A DNA stretch of 39,299 bases from NCBI GenBank assembly GCA_946614165.1, contig CAMOGQ010000016.1, forward strand, positions 1-39,299, in the 5' to 3' direction. Below the pieces are notes generated by a model. That model did not search any database and had not been told where the DNA came from. It saw nothing but the letters and a program-made list of their open reading frames with translations. The stretch is from an uncultured Lachnospiraceae bacterium (GTDB lineage Bacteria; Bacillota; Clostridia; Lachnospirales; Lachnospiraceae). The position numbers and the translations under genes are program-made. The stretch's first letter is position 1. The number at the start of each line of letters is the position of its first letter. Below, piece after piece: positions 8,027 to 16,038 of this stretch.

Positions 8027-8085
8027 CATCTGACAAGACAGATGCCCGTCAGCTGCAGGGGCATCCCGCCGTCAGCCCCCTTTTT
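8027..8085 (+). promoter_or_regulatory. Attenuator-like leader with competing hairpins
   Basis: Three overlapping hairpins are possible in the leader: B (8027-8032 with 8039-8044), C (8041-8047 with 8059-8065) and T (8058-8062 with 8075-8079). T is followed by CTTTTT and could act as a weak intrinsic terminator. C excludes both B and T, the logic of an antiterminator. The T stem is only 5 bp, all G-C. Function is inferred. Confidence 0.4.
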
Positions 8086-8105
8086 AATAAGAAAGGAGCT
8101 TACCC

Positions 8106-9185
8106 ATGAAAGAATTCCTGAAAAGAAAGAACATCGTAATTTCTGTCAAACGCTACGGGATCGACGCCCTCGGGGCCATGGCCCAGGGCCTGTTCGCTTC
8201 CCTTCTGATCGGCACCATCCTGAATACGCTGGGCAAACAGCTGGGGATTGAATTCCTGACCACCGCAGGAGGCTACGCCTCCTCCTGCAGCGGCGCCGCC
8301 ATGGCCGCAGCCATCGGCTACGCCCTTCAGGCCCCGCCCCTGGTCCTCTTCTCCCTGGTCACCGTCGGCTACGCGGCCAATGCCCTGGGCAGCACCACTC
8401 TGTCGGGCGGCAGCGGGGCAGGCGGCCCCCTGGCTGTCCTTTTCATCGCCATCATAGCCGCGGAGTGCGGCAAGGCCGTCTCCAAGGAGACCCGGGTGGA
8501 CATTCTGGTCACCCCCATCGTCACCGTTCTGGTGGGCGTAGGCCTTTCCGCCCTGGTGGCACCCGCCATCGGAACCGCTGCCTCCGCCGTGGGCGGCGTG
8601 ATCATATGGGCCACCGTCCAGCAGCCTTTCCTGATGGGCATCGTGGTCTCCGTCGTCATCGGCATGGCCCTGACCCTGCCCATTTCCTCCGCAGCCATCT
8701 GCGCGGCCCTGGGCCTGACAGGCCTGGCCGGCGGCGCCGCCGTGGCAGGCTGCTGCGCCCAGATGGTTGGCTTTGCCTTCATGTCCTTTAAGGAGAACAA
8801 ATGGGGCGGCCTGGTCTCTCAGGGCATAGGCACCTCCATGCTGCAGATGGGCAACATTGTCCGCAACCCCTGGATCTGGCTGCCGCCCACCCTTACAGCC
8901 GCCATTACAGGTCCCATTGCCACCTGCCTTTTCCGTCTGGAAATGAACGATCCCGCCAGTGCCGTGGCTTCGGGCATGGGCACCTGCGGTCTGGTAGGCC
9001 AGATCGGCGTCTACGCCGGCTGGGCCGCGGATGTGGCATCCGGCGCCAAAGCCGCCATTACTCCTTTTGACTGGATGGGCCTTGTGCTGATCAGCCTGGT
9101 CCTGCCCGCCCTTCTGACCCCCCTGATCGCCCTTCCCTTCCGCAGGGCCGGTCTGATCAAGGACGGCGATATGACCCTTGCCTGA
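8106..9185 (+). CDS. PTS_EIIC_2/PfoR-family membrane protein
   Basis: A 359-residue, very hydrophobic protein with roughly ten membrane segments. It resembles the PTS EIIC-like family that includes clostridial PfoR (start MKEFLKRKNIVISVKRYGID, glycine-rich helices such as GGSGAGGPLAVLFIAIIAAE). Members resemble sugar-transporting EIIC proteins but usually stand without EIIA/EIIB partners, and their substrate is unknown; PfoR was named for an effect on perfringolysin expression. Here too no PTS partner is adjacent. The start is set by AAAGGAGC six bases before the ATG. Base composition is strongly GC-rich at third positions. Confidence 0.82.
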   Translation: MKEFLKRKNIVISVKRYGIDALGAMAQGLFASLLIGTILNTLGKQLGIEFLTTAGGYASSCSGAAMAAAIGYALQAPPLVLFSLVTVGYAANALGSTTLSGGSGAGGPLAVLFIAIIAAECGKAVSKETRVDILVTPIVTVLVGVGLSALVAPAIGTAASAVGGVIIWATVQQPFLMGIVVSVVIGMALTLPISSAAICAALGLTGLAGGAAVAGCCAQMVGFAFMSFKENKWGGLVSQGIGTSMLQMGNIVRNPWIWLPPTLTAAITGPIATCLFRLEMNDPASAVASGMGTCGLVGQIGVYAGWAADVASGAKAAITPFDWMGLVLISLVLPALLTPLIALPFRRAGLIKDGDMTLA

Positions 9186-9220
9186 AAAAACATATCTGTG
9201 ACAGCTTCCTCAGGAAGCAG

Positions 9221-9252
9221 GAAAGACCGGCCCCACCGCGGGCCGGTCTTTC
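9221..9252. terminator. Bidirectional terminator between pfoR-like gene and lacZ
   Basis: A perfect 13-bp stem (9221-9233 with 9240-9252, 6-base loop) lies between two convergent genes. The stem ends in AAAG/CTTT, giving a T-rich 3' end in both directions. Confidence 0.85.
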
Positions 9253-9311
9253 ACTGTTTTCCTGCTTCTTCCTTTCCGGCCTCAGCTTCTTTCCGCTCCT
9301 CTGCCCGGGGA

Positions 9312-12300
9312 TCAGATTCCGCTGAAAGTGACAGAAAAATGCATATGGCCCGATATGTCGGGAAGATATTCGTCATGGGTTCTGGCGCCCCAGGAGTCGT
9401 CTCCGCCCACCCCCATCTGCCCCAGGGAACAGCGCACGATGGTATTGTGAACAGGCGGCAGCTCATAGGGATGCTCTGCGTTTTCCAGTTCCGCAGGGGT
9501 ATAGGGAATGGCCGAAAAATCCATTTCCTTCTCTGCCTCGAACAGGTACCCTCTGCCCAGTCTGTCCAGGACTCTGGCCCAGCGGACCCCCGTCCTGTTG
9601 CCCGTCTCCTGAGGGACCAGATAGGGCTCCGTATTGCCTGCGGCAGTTCCCGTATGGACGCCAAGCTTCGCGCCCCGGTTCCTGTCGCAGTAGTTTTCCT
9701 GCGGTCCCAGACCGTAGTAGGTAATCCGGTCATAATCCGCATTCAGGGTAAAAAGGAAGCCGAATTCCGGCATGACGGAAAGACCCGGGACAGGGTCGTA
9801 GTCCATGGAAAGGGTGATCCTGCCGTCTGCCCTGAATTCATAGGAGAGCTCCGCTTCGGCCGCGGGACTGGTGGGAAGCGCATAGGTCACCATGATTTTT
9901 ACGCTTCCTTTTCCGGACCTGACCCGGATGCCCCTGGCGTCCGCATCCTCTGCCCTTACGGTCACAGGCTCTCCGTAGAGATCCGCGATCTTCCACTGGC
10001 CGTACCTGGCAGCCATGCGGTTTCCTCTGTCATTGGCGGTGGGGGCTCTCCAGAAACCGGGCCTGGGCGCTTTGCGGATCAGCTCCCTGCCGCCGCAGCG
10101 CAGGGATACCAGGGTCCCCGACTGGAGAGAGAAAAGCGCTTCGTACCGGTCTCCCCGGATCCCCAGGTTAAAATCGCCCTGTATGAGGCGGACAGGGCTT
10201 TCGGAGGTTTCCTGCCTCTTCCCGGCCCCTCCCTCTGCACTGAAGACGGCCTGGCTCCAGGCGATCTCATGTCCGGCCCCGGCCCAGAGGGTATCCTGCC
10301 TGAGATGGAAGGAAAGGGTCAGGACATACTCGCCCGGTCCGTCAAGATCCATGGAAGGAAATTCTCTTTCCTCCAGGGAGAGGGGCAGGGCTCCGGTCTC
10401 CAGGGAGATCTTTTCCAGAAGCCGTCCTTCCTTTTCCAGTGTCAGGAATGCCGCAAAGGCATCCGAGGAGGTAAAAAGGTTCCTGTTGACGATCCGGATC
10501 AGGCCGGAAACGCTCTTTCCGTCTCCGCTGACCCGGGGCGTGATGTGCCCCTGCAGGGTCTGATAATTGAAGCGGACCTCCTCCAGCTTGGCATAGGGCC
10601 TTCTATCGGCGGCCAGAAGACCGTCTCCGCTGAAGTCATAGTCCGTGGGCCGCTCCAGCATGTCTCCGCCATAGGCCAGATACTCTTTCCCATAGCGGTC
10701 GCGGCTCCTCACTGCCTGGTCCACGAAGTCCCAGATAAAGCCGCCCTGGTAGCGGGGCTCTTCCTCTGTCAGATCCGTATATTTATGCATGCCTCCCAGG
10801 GAATTGCCCATGGCATGGCTGTACTCACAGCAGATAAAGGGCTTGCCGGGGTTTTCTTCAAGGAACTTCCGGATGGCGTCTGCGGAAGGATACATCTGGC
10901 TTTCCATGTCGCTGGTCTCAGGGAAGCGCCTGTCATTGAAGATCCCCTCGTAATGGACCAGCCGGTCCGGATCCAGGGACCGGAAAAGGTCTGCCATATC
11001 CCGGATCACCGGGCCTCCGAAGGATTCGTTGCCCACAGACCAGATCAGGACAGCCGCATGGTTTTTGTCTCTCTGATAGCAGGAATTGACCCGGTCCAGC
11101 AGAAGGTCTCTCCACTCCTGCCTGTCTCCGGGAAGGGCATCCTCCGTCTTTTTCAGCCCTCCGGGGATCAGAGACCAGCTGCCGTGGGATTCCATGTTGT
11201 TTTCTGCGATCATGTAGAGCCCGTACTCGTCACAGAGCCGGTAGAGACATTCCACGTCGGGATAATGGCTGGTCCGGATGGCGTTGATGTTGTTTCTCTT
11301 CATGGTCACAACATCCTCCAGGGCCTCGGCCAGGCCTACCGCCCTGCCGCGGTCACAGGAAAAGTCATGACGGTTGACGCCTCTGAATACGATCCGCTTT
11401 CCGTTGAGCAGCATGAGGCCGTCCTTCATTTCGAACCGGCGAAAGCCCGTCTTTTCACAGACCGTCTCCGTAAGTCTTCCTTCCCCGTCCAGTACCCTGA
11501 TCCGCAGATCGTAAAGGACAGGGGCTTCCGCGCTCCAGAGTCTGACCTTCTCAAGGCGCTCCCGGATCAGGGTCTCCTCCAGGGCCTCTGCGCTTCCCGA
11601 AAGGACCTGGCCTTCGGGACCTGTCAGGCTGTACTCCAGACTGCCGCCCGTGCCCCTGACCTTCAGGGCGATTTCCAGTTCCGCTCCCTGCAGGTCCGGA
11701 TCCGGAAGGGCCCTGACTTTCAGGTCCTCCGCATGGACTTCGGGTACTGTATAAAGGTAAACGTCCCTGTAGATACCGGAAAAGCGGAAGAAGTCCTGGT
11801 CTTCCAGCCAGCTGGAGGAAGTCCACTTGAAGACCTGGCAGGCCAGCTTGTTCTCTCCGCTCCTTACATAGGGCGTCAGGTCGAATTCCGAGGGCGTGAA
11901 GCTGTCTTCGCTGTAGCCCACATAGCGGCCGTTGCACCAGAGGGCCAGACCGCTCTCCGCCCCCCTGAAGCAGATGCGGACTTTCCTTCCTTCCATAAAT
12001 TCCGGCAGGCGGAAATAGCGCACGTAGCTGCCCACCGGATTTGTTCCCGAGGGCACCTGGCCGGGAGAGATCTTCTCTCTGCCGTCCCAGGGATACTGGA
12101 CGTTGACATAGGCCGGTCTGTCCCAGGAACCCCGGACCGTATCCGTCCTGTCCAGGCTCTCCATCTGAATATGGGCCGGGACCCGGATGTCCTCCCAGTA
12201 TCTGCAGTCAAAAGAGGTCTTCTCAAAGCCCTGAACGGCGCTCTGGGCGTTGGGCGCCCAGGAGAACTTCCAGATCCCGTTCAGGGAATATACAAAACCG

Positions 12301-12947
12301 GTGTCCTCCGGCTTTACAAAAGCCGCACGGTAGCAAGCTCCGGGTTCGAAGCCGGGAGCGAAAACCAGATGATCGGAGTGGGTCTCCAGACGGTTCTCCT
12401 CAAAAACAGCGGGGTTTTTCACGATCTGATAACGGAAGCTCCCTCCCGTCCGCAGTCCGGCCGCGAAAACGGCGAAGTCAAATCTGGACTCGCGGAAATA
12501 GGCGGCGGCAAAGGACGCAAGCTTTCCGGAAAGAGGGGCCAGGCAGTCCGCGATCAGGTCCACGCCCGAAAGATCCGCGTAATCGCTGCATCTGGAACGG
12601 AAGCGGGACAGAGTTCTGACGGACAGGGGCTGCTGGTTGGCGCTGGTGGTATGCAGGGCCATCTGGAAACGGATATCGAACATGACCGAAGAGACCAGCT
12701 CCTCATCCGTAAGGTCCATAAAGCCCTTCAGAAGCAGGGCGCCGATCAGGACATTGACAGGCACGTTGGGCCTGGGCGATCTGGAAGAAAAAAGAACGGC
12801 AAAGCCGCTTTCATCTATATAGGGAAAAATATCATCTGCAAAGGCACTGGCCCAGGACGTCTCCAGAGCCTTCCGCTCTCTGTCGGAGAGCGGAATCAGA
12901 GAATCCTTAAATCCCAGCTGCTCATACTTGTTGGAAACAAAAGACAT
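9312..12947 (-). CDS. lacZ: Beta-galactosidase (GH2) fused to a transposase N-terminal fragment
   Basis: Residues from about 172 to 1211 form a full LacZ-type glycoside hydrolase family 2 enzyme, about 1040 residues as usual. It starts YQIVKNPAVFEENRL and holds the acid/base Glu641 (GNESFGG) and nucleophile Glu708 (CEYSHAMGN). It should hydrolyse terminal beta-galactosides; no signal peptide is seen, so it is cytoplasmic. Residues 1 to about 146 (MSFVSNKYEQL, RPNVPVNVLIGALLLK, QPLSVRTLSRFRSRC) match the N-terminal DUF772-like part of IS1182-type transposases, cut before the catalytic domain. No stop or frameshift lies at the junction (about 12440-12512). I chose the second ATG (12947), six bases after GGAGG. 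No permease gene is adjacent. Confidence 0.9.
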   Translation of the reverse strand: MSFVSNKYEQLGFKDSLIPLSDRERKALETSWASAFADDIFPYIDESGFAVLFSSRSPRPNVPVNVLIGALLLKGFMDLTDEELVSSVMFDIRFQMALHTTSANQQPLSVRTLSRFRSRCSDYADLSGVDLIADCLAPLSGKLASFAAAYFRESRFDFAVFAAGLRTGGSFRYQIVKNPAVFEENRLETHSDHLVFAPGFEPGACYRAAFVKPEDTGFVYSLNGIWKFSWAPNAQSAVQGFEKTSFDCRYWEDIRVPAHIQMESLDRTDTVRGSWDRPAYVNVQYPWDGREKISPGQVPSGTNPVGSYVRYFRLPEFMEGRKVRICFRGAESGLALWCNGRYVGYSEDSFTPSEFDLTPYVRSGENKLACQVFKWTSSSWLEDQDFFRFSGIYRDVYLYTVPEVHAEDLKVRALPDPDLQGAELEIALKVRGTGGSLEYSLTGPEGQVLSGSAEALEETLIRERLEKVRLWSAEAPVLYDLRIRVLDGEGRLTETVCEKTGFRRFEMKDGLMLLNGKRIVFRGVNRHDFSCDRGRAVGLAEALEDVVTMKRNNINAIRTSHYPDVECLYRLCDEYGLYMIAENNMESHGSWSLIPGGLKKTEDALPGDRQEWRDLLLDRVNSCYQRDKNHAAVLIWSVGNESFGGPVIRDMADLFRSLDPDRLVHYEGIFNDRRFPETSDMESQMYPSADAIRKFLEENPGKPFICCEYSHAMGNSLGGMHKYTDLTEEEPRYQGGFIWDFVDQAVRSRDRYGKEYLAYGGDMLERPTDYDFSGDGLLAADRRPYAKLEEVRFNYQTLQGHITPRVSGDGKSVSGLIRIVNRNLFTSSDAFAAFLTLEKEGRLLEKISLETGALPLSLEEREFPSMDLDGPGEYVLTLSFHLRQDTLWAGAGHEIAWSQAVFSAEGGAGKRQETSESPVRLIQGDFNLGIRGDRYEALFSLQSGTLVSLRCGGRELIRKAPRPGFWRAPTANDRGNRMAARYGQWKIADLYGEPVTVRAEDADARGIRVRSGKGSVKIMVTYALPTSPAAEAELSYEFRADGRITLSMDYDPVPGLSVMPEFGFLFTLNADYDRITYYGLGPQENYCDRNRGAKLGVHTGTAAGNTEPYLVPQETGNRTGVRWARVLDRLGRGYLFEAEKEMDFSAIPYTPAELENAEHPYELPPVHNTIVRCSLGQMGVGGDDSWGARTHDEYLPDISGHMHFSVTFSGI

Positions 12948-12984
12948 GGTCATCCTCCCTGCCGTTACTTAACTGAACAAAGTC

Positions 12985-12993
12985 AGTATAACA
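12985..12993 (-). promoter_or_regulatory. Extended -10 promoter of the lacZ fusion
   Basis: TGTTATACT (12985-12993, minus strand) fits an extended -10; no clear -35 is present. It stands about 40 bases before the start codon. It may have come with the transposon fragment. Confidence 0.5.
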
Positions 12994-13045
12994 TGTATTT
13001 CCTCTTCTTTGGCACGCCATTTTGTTTTCCTTTGCCTGCACTAAG

Positions 13046-13075
13046 TTGTGCATATGTAAAAAAATACAGTATAAT
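13046..13075 (+). promoter_or_regulatory. Promoter of the plsY fusion gene
   Basis: TTGTGC (13046-13051) and a perfect TATAAT (13070-13075) are 18 bases apart, giving a start near 13082 and a leader of about 40 bases. Confidence 0.6.
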
Positions 13076-13120
13076 AAAAGACAAATCACCAAATACATAA
13101 TGAACTGGGAGGAAACTGTC

Positions 13121-14134
13121 ATGAATCCTGCTGCCGAACGTATCGTGTGCCTGCTGATCGGCTATCTGTGCGGCAACCTGGTCACCGGCGAGATCGTGAC
13201 CAGAGCCTGTACCGGACGCCCCGCCTCCGAGCTGGGGACCAGCGGCAATCCGGGTATGGCCAACGTTATGGCTTCCATAGGCATGAAGGAAGGACTGCTC
13301 GTACTGGCGGGAGACATCGCCAAAGTCATTGCCGCCACTGCCCTGGCCCGGTATCTTTACGGAAAAGACCTGGGGAACCTGGCGGTCTGTTTTGCCGGAC
13401 TTGGCGCCACCCTGGGCCACAACTTCCCCTTCTGGATGAAGTTCAAAGGCGGAAAAGGCGTCGCCACCACCTGCTCCACCGTGGTTCTATGCTCCCCCGT
13501 ATGGGGCCTTGTGTCCATGCTGGTCGGACTTCTGACAGTCTTTGCCACACAGCTTCTTTCCATAGGAGGCGTGGTCATCCCTCTGGTCTATACCGTCCTT
13601 GCCTTCGTATTTCTGGGGCGGGAGGCCGGGATCCTGGGCGCTGTCCTGACCCTGCTCATGATCCTGCGGTTCTGGAAGGATCTTAAGCAGATCCCTTCCG
13701 GAGAAGCCGAAAAGACAGACGTACTGGACGGTCTTTTCAGGAAGCTGAAGGCCCTGATTGAAAAAATTAAGGAGCTCTACGGCGCATCGGGTTCTTCCGG
13801 AGACGGCTCCGCCATGCCCACCCTGGACACGTCGGACCTGGGAGGGGCCGGAAGCGGGAAAAAGATGAGGAGAAGCATCCGTTTCCACGGCCATGTCCAG
13901 GGCGTGGGCTTCCGCTATCAGGCCCAGAGCGCCGCCCGGCAGCTGGGACTGACCGGCTGGGTTCGCAACGAATTTGACGGCTCCGTCTCCATGGAGGTCC
14001 AGGGACAGGCGGAGGCCATCGACAGGCTTGTGGCATTTCTGGACTCCAACCGCTGGATCAATATCCGGGAGATGGACACGGAGTTCCTTCCCGTAGACGA
14101 AAAAGAAGAGACCTTCAAGGTGGAAGGCTATTGA
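13121..14134 (+). CDS. plsY: PlsY glycerol-3-phosphate acyltransferase fused to acylphosphatase
   Basis: Residues 1-200 form the membrane enzyme PlsY, which transfers the acyl group of acyl-phosphate to glycerol-3-phosphate, the first step of phospholipid synthesis. Its motifs are GYLCGNLVTGEIVTR, SGNPGMANVMASIG and GHNFPFWMKFKGGKGVAT (100-117). After a hydrophilic linker (about 195-248) comes a full acylphosphatase domain (250-337) with GHVQGVGFR (catalytic Arg265) and GWVRNEFDGSV (Asn283). Acylphosphatases hydrolyse acyl-phosphates, the PlsY substrate class. I start at 13121 because GGGAGG lies nine bases upstream; the frame also runs 33 codons further. An internal ATG at 13865 could yield free acylphosphatase, but its ribosome site is weak. 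Confidence 0.9.
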   Translation: MNPAAERIVCLLIGYLCGNLVTGEIVTRACTGRPASELGTSGNPGMANVMASIGMKEGLLVLAGDIAKVIAATALARYLYGKDLGNLAVCFAGLGATLGHNFPFWMKFKGGKGVATTCSTVVLCSPVWGLVSMLVGLLTVFATQLLSIGGVVIPLVYTVLAFVFLGREAGILGAVLTLLMILRFWKDLKQIPSGEAEKTDVLDGLFRKLKALIEKIKELYGASGSSGDGSAMPTLDTSDLGGAGSGKKMRRSIRFHGHVQGVGFRYQAQSAARQLGLTGWVRNEFDGSVSMEVQGQAEAIDRLVAFLDSNRWINIREMDTEFLPVDEKEETFKVEGY

Positions 14135-15180
14135 AACAAAAGAGGTATGGCAATTTGAAACCGGAACTCAGCACACTCTGCTACATGGAAAAAGACGGAC
14201 AGTATCTCATGCTGCACCGGGTCGTAAAGAAAAAGGACGTGAACAAAGACAAATGGATCGGCGTAGGCGGCCATTTTGAGACGGACGAAAGTCCAGAAGA
14301 CTGCCTGCTGCGGGAAGTGCGGGAAGAGACGGGCTACCGTCTCCTGTCCTGGCGCTTCAGGGGCATCGTGACCTTTGTCTCCGGAAACGGCGTCACCGAA
14401 TACATGCACCTCTTTACCTCGGACAGCTTCGAAGGAGAGCCTGCCCCCTGCGACGAGGGCGTGCTGGAATGGGTCGACATCGAAAAGGTCTGGAACCTCA
14501 ATCTCTGGGAAGGGGACAAGATCTTCTTCCGCCTGATCGACGAGGACGCCCCCTTCTTCTCTCTCAAGCTGGTCTATAACGGAAGCGGGATCCTGGTAAA
14601 CGCGGAGCTGAACGGCAGAAAGCTGGAGCTCTTCGACATCCTGAACGAGGACGGAACGAAGACCGGCATTGTCCGGGAGCGGGGCGTGGCCCACAGGGAC
14701 GGTTCCCTCCACGGTACGGTCCACATGTGGTTCATCCGTCCCAATGAAAAAAGCGGCTTTGATCTTCTTCTGCAGAAGCGGAGCTCCACAAAGGACTCCA
14801 ATCCCGGCTGCTACGATATCTCCTCGGCGGGCCACATGGAAGCCGGAAGCGAGCCTCTCCCTTCGGCCCTCCGGGAAATCCGGGAAGAACTGGGCCTTTC
14901 CCTTTCCGAAGAAGATCTGGAATATGTAGGCCTTCACCCCGCGGGCTTTACCGCCGTTTTCTACGGAAAGCCCTTCCGGGACCGGGAGCTCAGCCATGTC
15001 TATATATGCAGGAAAGAAATCCGGGAGGAGGACCTGCACCTGCAGGCGGAGGAAGTGGAGGAAGTCCGCTGGATGGACTTTGCCGAGTGCCTTGAGGGCG
15101 TCAGGACCTTTTCCCTGGACCACTGCATCTATGAGGACGAACTTCTGATGCTGGCTTCTTACCTTCATATCCCAGTGTGA
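14131..15180 (+). CDS. Tandem Nudix hydrolase protein
   Basis: Two Nudix domains in one 349-residue chain. The first (about 10-150) resembles MutT-type enzymes (WIGVGGHFETDES, with REVREETGY closing the Nudix box). The second (about 165-345) resembles the Idi/YfcD-like branch (CYDISSAGHMEAG, then REIREELGL); the first Glu of its box is replaced by Ser, so its activity is less certain. Such proteins cleave nucleoside diphosphates linked to another group; the substrate is unknown. The start is TTG at 14131, overlapping the plsY stop by four bases (TTGA), which suggests translational coupling; TTG at 14155 with AGAGG upstream is an alternative. Confidence 0.85.
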   Translation: MKQKRYGNLKPELSTLCYMEKDGQYLMLHRVVKKKDVNKDKWIGVGGHFETDESPEDCLLREVREETGYRLLSWRFRGIVTFVSGNGVTEYMHLFTSDSFEGEPAPCDEGVLEWVDIEKVWNLNLWEGDKIFFRLIDEDAPFFSLKLVYNGSGILVNAELNGRKLELFDILNEDGTKTGIVRERGVAHRDGSLHGTVHMWFIRPNEKSGFDLLLQKRSSTKDSNPGCYDISSAGHMEAGSEPLPSALREIREELGLSLSEEDLEYVGLHPAGFTAVFYGKPFRDRELSHVYICRKEIREEDLHLQAEEVEEVRWMDFAECLEGVRTFSLDHCIYEDELLMLASYLHIPV

Positions 15181-15186
15181 ACAGAA

Positions 15187-15214
15187 GATCCCTGCGGCAG
15201 CCGCCGCAGGGATC
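15187..15214 (+). terminator. First terminator after the Nudix gene
   Basis: Perfect 12-bp stem (15187-15198 with 15203-15214, 4-base loop), starting seven bases past the stop; the tail is only moderately T-rich (ACTTATTTC). Confidence 0.7.
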
Positions 15215-15222
15215 ACTTATTT

Positions 15223-15256
15223 CAGGAATTATTGCAGTAATTATTCCTGTTTTTTT
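15223..15256 (+). terminator. Second terminator after the Nudix gene
   Basis: A 7-bp stem (15223-15229 with 15243-15249), extended by three inner pairs after a T-T mismatch, is followed by seven T. Two tandem terminators isolate the flavodoxin promoter that follows. Confidence 0.85.
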
Positions 15257-15267
15257 GAAAAAGGCTA

Positions 15268-15296
15268 TTGACACAAAAGATCCTTGGTTATACAAT
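15268..15296 (+). promoter_or_regulatory. Promoter of the flavodoxin gene
   Basis: TTGACA (15268-15273) and TACAAT (15291-15296) are exactly 17 bases apart, a near-consensus sigma-A promoter. Confidence 0.85.
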
Positions 15297-15385
15297 ACTA
15301 ACTGTCAGATGGAAACCAATCCACGAAGAAAGCGGAACGCAGAGCGCTCCGTTTTAAAAAGCCCATGAGTTAGTATTTTCTAACT
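15294..15385 (+). promoter_or_regulatory. Candidate operator repeats in the flavodoxin leader
   Basis: AATACTAACT at the -10/start site (15294-15303) is repeated inverted as AGTTAGTATT (15368-15377), and AGTTAG-N6-CTAACT (15368-15385) makes a local palindrome. The half-site CTAACT/AGTTAG thus occurs three times in a 92-base stretch from the -10 element to just before the ribosome binding site. This suggests binding of a dimeric repressor, perhaps with looping. The regulator is unknown. Confidence 0.4.
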
Positions 15386-15414
15386 AAAAAGAGATTTTTC
15401 AGAGAGGTATTAAA

Positions 15415-15831
15415 ATGAGCAAAGTAGCAGTTGTATACTGGAGCGGCACAGGCAATACAGAAGCAATGGCAAACGCCGTTGCAGAAGCGGCCAGAGCGGC
15501 CGGCGCAGATGTAGATATGATCCAGGCCGCGGATTTCCAGGATCCGGCCCCCTATGACGGCATCGCTTTCGGATGCCCCGCCATGGGAGCGGAAGTCCTG
15601 GAGGAAACCGAATTCCAGCCCATGTGGGATGCGGTCAAGGGCAGCCTTGCCGGCAAAAAGGTCGGCCTGTTCGGCTCCTACGGCTGGGGCGGCGGCGAAT
15701 GGATGCAGTCCTGGGCAGACGACGCTGCAGAAAACGGCGTCTCTCTTGTCGCAGACGGTGTCATCGCCAATAACGCCCCCGATGATGACGCTCTTGCCCA
15801 GTGTGCAGAGCTTGGCAGCGCCATCGCATAA
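15415..15831 (+). CDS. Flavodoxin
   Basis: A 138-residue FMN protein that carries electrons at low potential and can replace ferredoxin. The phosphate-binding loop WSGTGNTE (residues 9-16) and the FMN-contacting loops (FGCPAMGAEVLEE, FGSYGWGGGEWMQ) are clear, and the size is that of short-chain clostridial flavodoxins. It has its own near-consensus promoter, AGAGAGG before the ATG and a terminator after it, so it is monocistronic. Repeated half-sites in the leader hint at control, perhaps by iron or redox state (inferred). Confidence 0.95.
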   Translation: MSKVAVVYWSGTGNTEAMANAVAEAARAAGADVDMIQAADFQDPAPYDGIAFGCPAMGAEVLEETEFQPMWDAVKGSLAGKKVGLFGSYGWGGGEWMQSWADDAAENGVSLVADGVIANNAPDDDALAQCAELGSAIA

Positions 15832-15884
15832 TCAACTTTCGGCCCCTTTATAAATTTTCTCATATTCGTTTGTCTTTGGCAGGG

Positions 15885-15922
15885 ATCTCCGCAGGCTTTG
15901 GCCGGCGGAGATTTCTGTTTTT
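15885..15922 (+). terminator. Terminator after flavodoxin
   Basis: ATCTCCGC (15885-15892) pairs with GCGGAGAT (15905-15912), with three inner pairs (GGC/GCC), followed by TTCTGTTTTT. Confidence 0.85.
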
Positions 15923-15972
15923 CCGGCTCTTTTTCTTCTCTTCTCTCCGCCCCTTCTCTTTCCCTTCCGCTC

Positions 15973-16001
15973 TGTGCAGGGGGCCGCTTCTGTGGTATAC
16001 T
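15973..16001 (+). promoter_or_regulatory. Promoter of the yhaO-yhaN pair
   Basis: Extended -10 TGGTATACT ends at 16001; a weak -35, TGTGCA (15973-15978), is 17 bases away. The start would lie about 30 bases before the yhaO ATG. Confidence 0.5.
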
Positions 16002-16038
16002 ATGCTCGCCGAAAATATATTCGAACAGGGAGGCGTCT

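Noticed and set aside
9198..13100. A 1300-codon open frame on the plus strand opposite lacZ
   Set aside because: It mirrors the GC-rich codon pattern of lacZ, has no ribosome site or recognisable domain, and runs through the terminator at 9221-9252.
12954..13120. Search for insertion-element terminal repeats around the transposase fragment
   Set aside because: I could not see convincing terminal inverted repeats or a target duplication, so I do not call an insertion sequence.
14128..15216. A 362-codon minus-strand frame opposite the Nudix gene
   Set aside because: Antisense shadow of a well-supported Nudix protein; no motif.
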